Source: Thiorhodovibrio frisius
GTDB taxonomy: Bacteria > Pseudomonadota > Gammaproteobacteria > Chromatiales > Chromatiaceae
Direction: 5' to 3'
DNA: 64,000 nucleotides
NCBI RefSeq assembly: GCF_033954835.1
Contig: NZ_CP121471.1
Span: 3,962,501 to 4,026,500 of the forward strand
The stretch's first letter is position 1; each line of letters begins with the position of its first letter. The notes under the pieces were generated by a model. That model made no database searches and was not told the DNA's origin. It worked only from the letters and a program-made list of their open reading frames with translations. Below, in pieces: positions 17,877 to 23,868 of this stretch. Made by a program: the position numbers and the translations under genes.

Positions 17877-19967
17877 GTGCGCCAAGCGAAGCTTGGCGCT
17901 TCTTGCCGGGTGAAAGTCCCGGTCGGGTAAGGGCTAGCCACCCACCCGTATCGCGTGTTGCGCCTCTGGCGGATAGCGACGCACTGGTCAGGAGACTGGT
18001 GCTATCGTGAACAAAAGAGGTGAAGCGTACATAGAGAAACTTGTAGGCCAGAGGGGTGTACGCACCACCCTGAAGCGATTTCAGCCTCGTTAAAAGCATT
18101 AAAGCAGACGGCGACAGGGTTAACGACCTGGAAGCCAACACAGAGGACTCAATAGAACGACGATGGGCAAGATATTGTGGCACTGCCGGGAAACCAGGCA
18201 GCAAACAGAGAAAACAAACGTTGCCCTAAGGTCGTTCACGGCGAGAGTCCCGAGGGTCTGTCGGGGTCCGAGCGCCTGGCATGCAAGCACAGAAGCGTCG
18301 AGAACTTGGGAGACCCCATCAGCTCCCGGCGGGAGAGGTAAGGCATGCGGTTATTGAGACACACAGGGGGAAACCCCGAAACGGAATTAGACCGAAGCCT
18401 AGAGCCGACCGACCGGGGAAGCGCAACTGACCGAGAAGGAAGGTTCGCCGGAAGCGGATGGGGAGTCAGACCGACTCATAGTACTCCGAGCGCGGGAGAG
18501 CCGCGTACATGGGAAAGGGGTCGGCGAAGTGATGCAGCCAACAAAGGACACTTCACCCAGACACGACGGGCTGGACCATGAAGCAAACCTCCCTGTTGGG
18601 AATAGCGAAAAAGGCGGCATCGGACAAGGCCCATCGATTCCGCAACCTCTTTGGCCTGCTCAACGTCAGCTATCTTCTGGCCTGTTGGCGGCTGATTAAC
18701 AAAGGTGCGGCCAGCGGTGTCGACCGACTGGATGCCCGCGCCTATGAAGCCAACCTTCAGGACAATGTAGAAGCACTGGCGGCGGCGGTCAAAGGGGGAT
18801 GGTATCGGGCCAAGCTGGTACTGAGAAGATACATCCCCAAGCTCAACGGAAAGTTGAGGCCATTGGGGATTCCGGCCATCGCGGACAAAGTGCTCCAGAT
18901 GGGGGTTACCAAGATACTGGAAGAGATTTATGAGCAGGACTTTCTGGACTGTAGCTATGGTTACCGACCTCGGGTTGGTGCCCTGGATGCAGTGCGAGAC
19001 CTGAGCGCCGAGCTGCGAAGCGGGCGTTATCACTTCCTGGTCGAGGCGGATATTCGCGCATTCTTTGATCGAATCGATCACGATACACTGATCGAACTGT
19101 TGCAGCGACGGATAGACGATGAACCCTTTTTGCGGCTGATTCGCAAGTGGTTAAAGGCCGGCGTTTTGGAGCCAGATGGCGCGGTTCAGCATCCCAAGAC
19201 AGGCTCGCCCCAGGGCGGGATCATCTCCCCGATGCTTGCGAATATCTATCTCCACTACGCGCTAGATGAGTGGTTTGAGAACACGGTCAAGACACATTGC
19301 AAAGGGAAAGCGTACCTCTGTCGGTATGCCGACGATTTTGTGTGCGCGTTTGAATGTGAGTTCGACGCCCAGCGCTTTTATCGGGTGCTTGGGTTGCGGA
19401 TGGAGCGGTTCGGGCTGGAAGTCGCGCAAGAGAAAACGCAGTTGCTGCGGTTCTCGCGTCAGGACTGGACGCGTAACGGCACCTTTGAGTTTCTCGGATT
19501 CGAGTTTCGCTGGGGACGAGGGCGTTGGGGAAAACCCGCGCTCAAACGGCGCACGGCACGGAAGAAATACCGCGCCTCCCTGGCCAGTTTTCGAGACTGG
19601 TGTCGGGCACACTGCCGGATGCACAAGGACAAGTTCTTCGCGGCTCTCAATGCGAAGCTGCGCGGGTACTACAATTACTACGGTATCCGAGGCAACTCCG
19701 ACAGCCTGGGTGACTTTTTCTACCATGTCACACGCATGCTCTACCGGGAGCTGAATCGCCGCAGTCAGCGGCGCAGTTACAACTGGAAGGGCTTTGCCGA
19801 ACTGATCAAGGTGTTCAAGCTTGAGCGACCACGAATCTGCCACAGCTTCTGAGTATTCTGCAATGTTGCCGCGTGCGAAGCGAATCATTTCGAGGAGCCC
19901 GGTGCGGTAGTTCCGCACGCCGGGATCTGTACGGGGGCGGCCGGGTAACTGGCCGTCCTACCGTGAT
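17877..19967 (+). mobile_element. Group II intron copy 2 (IIC-attC type)
   Basis: This element has the same 2,091-bp length, ends and internal order as copy 1, lying exactly 2,398 bp downstream of it. By eye the two copies match over every line compared, including the reverse transcriptase gene. Domain V is at about 19893-19929 and the element ends at CCGTGAT (19967). It is inserted after GTTA of the next attC, in the same orientation. The near-identity implies very recent retrotransposition or array duplication. Confidence 0.9.
18578..19852 (+). CDS. Group II intron reverse transcriptase/maturase, copy 2
   Basis: This 424-residue protein has the same amino-acid sequence as the copy-1 product. 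The active-site YADD, the GSPQGGIISPMLAN block and the maturase domain are intact. It differs only in genomic position, so functions (splicing and mobility) should be interchangeable between copies. With two intact enzymes and intact ribozyme ends, the intron is likely still mobile. Confidence 0.95.
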   Translation: MKQTSLLGIAKKAASDKAHRFRNLFGLLNVSYLLACWRLINKGAASGVDRLDARAYEANLQDNVEALAAAVKGGWYRAKLVLRRYIPKLNGKLRPLGIPAIADKVLQMGVTKILEEIYEQDFLDCSYGYRPRVGALDAVRDLSAELRSGRYHFLVEADIRAFFDRIDHDTLIELLQRRIDDEPFLRLIRKWLKAGVLEPDGAVQHPKTGSPQGGIISPMLANIYLHYALDEWFENTVKTHCKGKAYLCRYADDFVCAFECEFDAQRFYRVLGLRMERFGLEVAQEKTQLLRFSRQDWTRNGTFEFLGFEFRWGRGRWGKPALKRRTARKKYRASLASFRDWCRAHCRMHKDKFFAALNAKLRGYYNYYGIRGNSDSLGDFFYHVTRMLYRELNRRSQRRSYNWKGFAELIKVFKLERPRICHSF

Positions 19968-20038
19968 GCGCATCTAAATTTTAAGCCATGGGGGTTTTAA
20001 AGGATAGATGCCGTAAACGATGAGTGAGGTGAGATTTT

Positions 20039-20305
20039 ATGGCTGCACCACGTCTTAGAAGAGTTTCTTCCATGAAGGAGATGGAAAATCTGATTGACGA
20101 CTATGTTACTCAAGGATATGAAATCCTTGAGCAAAGCGAAAGAAACGCAATGGTCAGAAAAAAGACATGGGGATCCGGAGGAGGCCATGTCCTTTGGGCG
20201 GTTTTGACTGTTTGGTGGACAATTGGAATCGGAAATGTGATATATGCACTTATTGCTCACTATGGTGCAGAAAAGGTCATGCTCAAAGTAGACGCAGAGG
20301 AGTAA
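20039..20305 (+). CDS. Cassette 7 small membrane protein
   Basis: This is the first sense-oriented cassette gene, 88 residues, with ribosome binding site GAGGTGAG before the ATG. The first 45 residues are soluble and charged (MKEMENLIDDYVTQGYEIL). One hydrophobic segment (HVLWAVLTVWWTIGIGNVIY) spans about residues 50-72, with a short polar tail. This layout is seen in uncharacterised small membrane proteins of bacteria; the function is unknown. Its cassette begins right after intron 2. Confidence 0.65.
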   Translation: MAAPRLRRVSSMKEMENLIDDYVTQGYEILEQSERNAMVRKKTWGSGGGHVLWAVLTVWWTIGIGNVIYALIAHYGAEKVMLKVDAEE

Positions 20306-20383
20306 TAAGCGATGTTTACGTTATGAAAATCAAACGGGTCAGGGTCGGTTTAATTTTCAAGACCGAATCTAATCCATCAAATC

Positions 20384-20455
20384 GCCTACCACGGTGCTCC
20401 AGCCGAAGCCGGTTTCGCTCTCGCTTAACCGGCTCGGCTGAGCTTGGCGTTAGGC
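20384..20455 (+). other. attC7 recombination site
   Basis: The site runs from a degenerate left core GCCTACC (20384-20390) to GTTAGGC (20449-20455). Arms CAGCCGAAGCCGGTT and AACCGGCTCGGCTG pair well. The inner part is nearly the same as the orphan attC remnant at 33951. Confidence 0.82.
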
Positions 20456-20468
20456 ACGAGGAGGCCGT

Positions 20469-20753
20469 ATGAACTTACCGATCGCACGCACGCTTCCCGA
20501 TGAGGAAATTCGAGATGCAATCCGCGCAGCTTTCTCTCCCTTGGAATGTTCAATCAACACTCAGGACGACTATGGCACTAAAGTGTCCTTTGTTGTCCAT
20601 CTTCCGAACGGCAAGAATTTCCCTTTCCAACCCGGGCAAAATACCTCGCGGGTAGACACTGCGTCCCAGCTCAACGTAATCTTAACCGAGGCGCGGCGCC
20701 GTATCGAAGACATGGGCTTCGTCCTCGATCATTGGGCATATATCGAGCGTTGA
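20469..20753 (+). CDS. Cassette 8 first gene, unknown
   Basis: This 94-residue soluble protein is preceded by GAGGAGG, a strong ribosome binding site. It starts MNLPIARTLPDEEIRDAIR and ends DMGFVLDHWAYIER; the middle has alternating polar/hydrophobic strands (VSFVVHLPNGKNFPF). No family is recognised. It shares its cassette with the zinc-ribbon gene that follows. Confidence 0.6.
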   Translation: MNLPIARTLPDEEIRDAIRAAFSPLECSINTQDDYGTKVSFVVHLPNGKNFPFQPGQNTSRVDTASQLNVILTEARRRIEDMGFVLDHWAYIER

Positions 20754-20801
20754 AACCAAAACAGTGAAATCAGTCGCTACAACGAATTCCCAAGGAGACC
20801 A

Positions 20802-21170
20802 ATGATGTTTTGTAGAACCTGCGGGAAAGAACTTAACGACAAGGCCGTCGCTTGCGTCGGGTGCGGAATGGACCCGCGTGAGGGAACCGAACATTGCCCT
20901 ACCTGCGGAGCTCCAACAAAAGAGAGGCAAGTGATTTGCACAGCATGTGGGTCCAGTCTACTGGGGAAAGCAGGTAAAGAGTGGTCTCTTTGGCCTTACA
21001 TCGGCCTGCTTGTGCTTTCGTTCTTCGTTCCGATCTTCGGCTGGATTTTCGGTGGTATTCATGTCCGAGGAGCTGCGGCAGACTCCAAACGCAAGAGTCA
21101 AGCTTGGCATTTTGTTATCGCCAGCTTTGTTGGCCTTTTCTTTAACTTCGTCCTCATGGGCTTGGGCTAG
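20802..21170 (+). CDS. Cassette 8 second gene: double zinc-ribbon membrane protein
   Basis: The 122-residue protein begins with two zinc-ribbon modules: CRTCGKELNDKAVACVGCG at about residues 4-22, and CPTCG...CTACGSS at about 31-50. Two hydrophobic segments follow (LWPYIGLLVLSFFVPIFGW, then FVIASFVGLFFNFVLMG). Proteins of this kind are common and mostly uncharacterised. A ribosome binding site AAGGAG precedes the tandem ATGs at 20802. Two genes in one cassette is unusual; see the degenerate attC-like sequence after it. Confidence 0.7.
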   Translation: MMFCRTCGKELNDKAVACVGCGMDPREGTEHCPTCGAPTKERQVICTACGSSLLGKAGKEWSLWPYIGLLVLSFFVPIFGWIFGGIHVRGAAADSKRKSQAWHFVIASFVGLFFNFVLMGLG

Positions 21171-21378
21171 CCGCACGTCGCACACAAATGTGCCTAACTA
21201 ATGCCTGACCGAAAAGTCGATTTTTTCGCAAGCCATACGCGGCTGCGGCCGAGTTAAAACACGTCCTGTCTACGGCTTTTTTCGGTGAGAGCGGGACCCA
21301 ACGTCGCTTATTAATAATCAAATTTATGGGGCCAGGGTCCGTTTTAATTCCCAGTAATTGAATTAAACCTAGAATAAA
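21171..21378. other. Gene-free part of cassette 8 with a possible decayed attC
   Basis: GCCTAAC at 21191-21197 and a following imperfect palindrome (CGAAAAGTCGATTTTTTCG) look like the left end of an attC with no clear right core. At 21328-21349 is GGGGCCAGGGTCCGTTTTAATT, a motif also seen in cassettes 7 and 10. No gene is evident. Confidence 0.4.
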
Positions 21379-21439
21379 GCCTAACCATGGCTTTCATCCG
21401 GGCGCGCAAATAGCGTGCCGGCTGATGCTGGCATTAGGC
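21379..21439 (+). other. attC8, right core mutated
   Basis: The site runs from GCCTAAC (21379-21385) to ATTAGGC (21433-21439). The first base of the right core is A rather than G, next to the expected crossover, so this site may be impaired. Confidence 0.75.
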
Positions 21440-21474
21440 ATTGAAAATCCACTTACTCACTCGCACGAAACGCC

Positions 21475-21660
21475 GTGAAAATATCGGAGATTTTAGAACG
21501 ACTCAAAGAAGATGGTTGGTATCTGGCGGCGACAAGAGGAAGCCACAGGCAGTTTAAGCATCCCGATAAACCCGGTCGGGTTACGGTGCCCGGCAAGCCA
21601 AATGATGACGTGGCTCCAGGCACAAAGAACAGTATTTTTAAACAAGCCGGCTGGAAGTGA
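21475..21660 (+). CDS. hicA: HicA-type toxin (cassette 9)
   Basis: This 61-residue protein has the HicA double-stranded-RNA-binding-like fold: a starting helix (ILERLKEDGWYLAA), then the catalytic histidine motif RGSHRQFKHP, and the closing strand/helix (PGTKNSIFKQAGW). HicA cuts mRNA. A GTG start at 21475 fits the family's N-terminus MKISEILERL; no ATG is near. The hicB partner starts 5 bases after its stop. Confidence 0.9.
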   Translation: MKISEILERLKEDGWYLAATRGSHRQFKHPDKPGRVTVPGKPNDDVAPGTKNSIFKQAGWK

Positions 21661-21664
21661 AACC

Positions 21665-21877
21665 ATGCGCTATGCAATTGTCATTGAGAAATCAGAAAGC
21701 AACTTCTCAGCATATGTGCCGGATTTGCCCGGATGTATCGCAACTGGCGCTACAGTTGCCGAAGTAGAATCCGAAATCCGGGAAGCAATCGCCTTTCACC
21801 TAGAAGGTATGCGGGAAGACGGCATGCCCCCTCCGATGCCACAAAGTCAGGTGGAGTACGTTGATATAGCCGCCTAA
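21665..21877 (+). CDS. hicB: HicB-type antitoxin (cassette 9)
   Basis: This 70-residue protein has the partial RNase-H-like fold of HicB (MRYAIVIEKSESNFSAYVPD, LPGCIATGATVAEVE). The family helix REAIAFHLEGMREDG and the ending PPPMPQSQVEYVDIA are present. There is no separate DNA-binding tail. The stop TAA lies inside the left attC core GCCTAAC, a compact cassette layout. It neutralises the upstream hicA product. Confidence 0.9.
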   Translation: MRYAIVIEKSESNFSAYVPDLPGCIATGATVAEVESEIREAIAFHLEGMREDGMPPPMPQSQVEYVDIAA

Positions 21878-21935
21878 CGATAGCCTACAGTCCGACCGCT
21901 CGCTACGCTCGCGGCGGCTGGAGCTGGCGTTATGC
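21872..21935 (+). other. attC9, right core degenerate
   Basis: The site runs from GCCTAAC (21872-21878) to GTTATGC (21929-21935). Its stem CCGACCGCTCGCTACGC and GCGGCGGCTG is shared almost exactly with attC11. The right core breaks the purine run. Confidence 0.78.
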
Positions 21936-22130
21936 CTTAAAAAACATTTAGTAGTGCCCCTGCTTATATGATGAAGATCAAGCCAAGCTACTGATAACGA
22001 AGGCTTGAAGGGTTTTTTCGTCCTATAGGTTGTGGTACTACCCTCAAAATATTATTTTACTGTAGGAGATTATCAAATTAATGAGGCCAGGTTATATTTT
22101 AATTCCACCAATCGAAACAAACGAAAAAAC
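21936..22130. other. Cassette 10, no gene seen
   Basis: No convincing reading frame of useful length exists on either strand. The segment is AT-rich, has a T6 run after GAAGG (about 22010-22020), and contains GAGGCCAGGTTATATTTTAATT at 22083-22104. It may supply a promoter to the hicAB cassette that follows. Confidence 0.5.
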
Positions 22131-22191
22131 GCCTAACGTTGGTATTCAGCCAAGCACGCATATAGCGCGCCGGATGGTGCTGGCGTTAGGC
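22131..22191 (+). other. attC10 recombination site
   Basis: This 61-bp site runs from GCCTAAC (22131-22137) to GTTAGGC (22185-22191), with both core boxes intact. Confidence 0.85.
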
Positions 22192-22228
22192 TGGATGAAA
22201 TTTAAAGCATTTGAAACATTAAACTGTC

Positions 22229-22432
22229 GTGCCAAAGAAAATTAGAGAACTAAAAGCTCTATTGCTTCGAGCTGGTTGTAAGTTTGAAAGGGCTAAAGGC
22301 AGTCACACAAAATGGTCCCATCCAATTTTACCTGACAAACTTGTCTTGTCAGGTAGTGATGGCAATGATGCCAAACCATACCAAGAAAATGCTGTCAATA
22401 AATACTTAAAAGATATTTCGAGTAAAACATGA
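22229..22432 (+). CDS. hicA: HicA-type toxin (cassette 11)
   Basis: This 67-residue protein starts at GTG (22229): MPKKIRELKALLLRAGCKF, then the catalytic KGSHTKWSHP and the closing HicA helix (YQENAVNKYLKDI). It is clearly different from the cassette 9 HicA, so the two modules are not a recent duplication. Its last four bases (ATGA) overlap the start of hicB. Confidence 0.9.
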   Translation: MPKKIRELKALLLRAGCKFERAKGSHTKWSHPILPDKLVLSGSDGNDAKPYQENAVNKYLKDISSKT

Positions 22433-22644
22433 AAGCTCACTACAGTATTGTCATTCAATGGTCTGAGGAGGACAACTGCTATATTGCATCTCTCCCAGAA
22501 TTTGGCCCTTACGCGTTAACTCACGGCAGCACCTACCATGATGCTTTAAATAGAGCACAAGAAGTGCTGGAATTGCTAATAGATACAACATCTCCATTGC
22601 CTTATCCACAAACTTTCCAGGCTTCTAATATGAAAATTGCCTAA
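22429..22644 (+). CDS. hicB: HicB-type antitoxin (cassette 11)
   Basis: This 71-residue HicB partner begins MKAHYSIVIQWSEEDNCYIA, followed by SLPEFGPYALTHGSTYHDAL and the helix NRAQEVLELLID. It is translationally coupled to hicA by a 4-base overlap. The stop TAA is within the left core of attC11, as in cassette 9. No extra DNA-binding domain is present. Confidence 0.9.
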   Translation: MKAHYSIVIQWSEEDNCYIASLPEFGPYALTHGSTYHDALNRAQEVLELLIDTTSPLPYPQTFQASNMKIA

Positions 22645-22702
22645 CGATGGGCTCCAGTCCGACCGCTCGCTACGCTCGCGGCGGCTGAGGCTGGCGTTGG
22701 AT
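22639..22702 (+). other. attC11, last attC of the array
   Basis: The site runs from GCCTAAC (22639-22645) to GTTGGAT (22696-22702), which satisfies GTTRRRY. The inner stem matches attC9. No further attC is seen to its right until the orphan at 33951. Confidence 0.83.
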
Positions 22703-23038
22703 TTATAAAGTGTAAAAGAACTCGATAACACTGTAACAATTTTCCGCCCGAACAACTAATTCCAATGGCCTCAAGCCGGCAAGAACTTTTCAATTCATGA
22801 CGGGAAAGTTGTGTGGAATGGGATGGGGGCACGGGCTTCGACCGCCTAGCTTCGGGTCTGGCAGGCTGTGTGCGATCACCACTCCCACCTCATCGCTGCG
22901 CCGAGGCTGTGGTCGCGCCCGTTGCCGGCGAATTCACCCCGGTAACCCACCGCCAGGCGCTTCCGCCATTGCCGACATCTGCACGATACGCTCGCATCGA
23001 CCTTTATATATAGAAATAATATCTATACACTTCGACCA
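22703..23038. other. Gene-free stretch after the integron
   Basis: No convincing gene is seen. The last 40 bases become AT-rich and hold the palindrome annotated at 23009-23027. The rest is GC-rich and could be decayed coding sequence. Confidence 0.4.
23009..23027. promoter_or_regulatory. Palindromic operator-like site before the DUF4160/DUF2442 operon
   Basis: TATAGA and TCTATA form an inverted repeat with a 7-base spacer, in an AT-rich tract ending 12 bases before the ATG at 23039. The DUF2442 protein of this operon carries a helix-turn-helix, so autoregulation here is a reasonable inference. Confidence 0.45.
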
Positions 23039-23266
23039 ATGACGACCAAGGAAAGGTTCCGCGACAAATACCGGCTGGAGTTGCGCGAGCGGGATCACGG
23101 ACCCGCGCATGTTCACCTGGTGGGTGGCGAGATTGATGTGATCATCTATCTCGACTCCCTCCTCAGCGAGGGCACATGGCCCAAGGGGCTGCGCCAGGAG
23201 GTTCTGAACTGGATCGAACAACACCGGACGCAACTGATGGAGGACTGGAAGCAATGGCATCCATGA
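23039..23266 (+). CDS. DUF4160 protein
   Basis: The 75-residue protein matches the DUF4160 pattern: FRDKYRLELRERDHGPAHVH, then VGGEIDVIIYLDS and the closing helix VLNWIEQHRTQLMEDWKQ. Its stop overlaps an ATG of the next gene (ATGA at 23263), so the two are coupled. DUF4160 and DUF2442 neighbours are often suspected to be toxin-antitoxin-like modules; this is not established. The fused relative is at 6982-7491. Confidence 0.75.
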   Translation: MTTKERFRDKYRLELRERDHGPAHVHLVGGEIDVIIYLDSLLSEGTWPKGLRQEVLNWIEQHRTQLMEDWKQWHP

Positions 23267-23712
23267 AACGCCCTCGCCTGAAAGCCGTCGAAGCCTTGCC
23301 GCGATATCGCCTGCGCCTCACCTTTGTTGATGACAAGGTGCGGGAACTCGACTTTGCTCCCCTTTGGCAAGAATCCCCTGGCCTGGCGCCCTTGCAGCTG
23401 GCGGAGGTGTTTGCCGAGGCCAGTCTGATCGAAGGCGAAGGCTGGGCCGTGGTCTGGCCGAGCGCGGACATCCAGATTGGCGCCGACACCCTCTGGCTGG
23501 ACGCCCAAGCGCAAAACGCCCCGGACGAAAATACCCGCATCTTTGCCCAATGGCGCGCTCGCAACCATCTCTCCCTCGCCCAGGCCGCCGAGGCGCTGGG
23601 CCTCACAACGCGAACCATCAGCGCCTTTGGCACCGGCGCGCGCCCGGTCCCGCGCTACATCGCGCTGGCCTGTATCGGCTGGGAGGCAGAACACCGGCGC
23701 GAAGCGGCCTGA
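23263..23712 (+). CDS. DUF2442 protein with C-terminal helix-turn-helix
   Basis: The start could be 23254 or 23263; I prefer 23263 for its ATGA overlap with the DUF4160 stop. The N-terminal half is DUF2442-like (RLTFVDDKVRELDFAPLW, then VVWPSADIQIGADTLWLDA). The C-terminal half is an Xre/Cro-like helix-turn-helix (HLSLAQAAEALGLTTRTIS, then PVPRYIALACIGWE). It probably represses its own operon, with the upstream palindrome as candidate target. Confidence 0.78.
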   Translation: MKRPRLKAVEALPRYRLRLTFVDDKVRELDFAPLWQESPGLAPLQLAEVFAEASLIEGEGWAVVWPSADIQIGADTLWLDAQAQNAPDENTRIFAQWRARNHLSLAQAAEALGLTTRTISAFGTGARPVPRYIALACIGWEAEHRREAA

Positions 23713-23868
23713 AGTCACCGGTTGCCTGGACGTTTTGGGCGCTCACCTGTGACCGGGGCGGCGAGGATCGGCGGAATTCAATCGAACCTATAATTCTGCT
23801 GGACAAGATCAATTGGCATTTCGGCACACTGCCGGCGTAAGACGGGGACGGGATTAACCGGCCTATCG

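Larger units (their letters stand above)
12314..22702. mobile_element. Chromosomal integron with 11 gene cassettes
   Basis: The platform is intI (minus), attI, then cassettes running rightward. Cassette limits read from the G/TT crossover points are 13884-14209, 14210-14515, 14516-14774, 14775-15015, 15016-15475, 15476-17873 (with intron 1), 17874-20449 (with intron 2), 20450-21433, 21434-21929, 21930-22185 and 22186-22696. All attC sites share one orientation: left ends resemble CCTAACAA or CCTAACGA and right ends resemble GGGCGTTAGG. The array is richer in A+T than the flanks. Cassettes 1-6 carry antisense genes, 7-9 and 11 carry sense genes, and cassette 10 has no evident gene. Confidence 0.9.
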
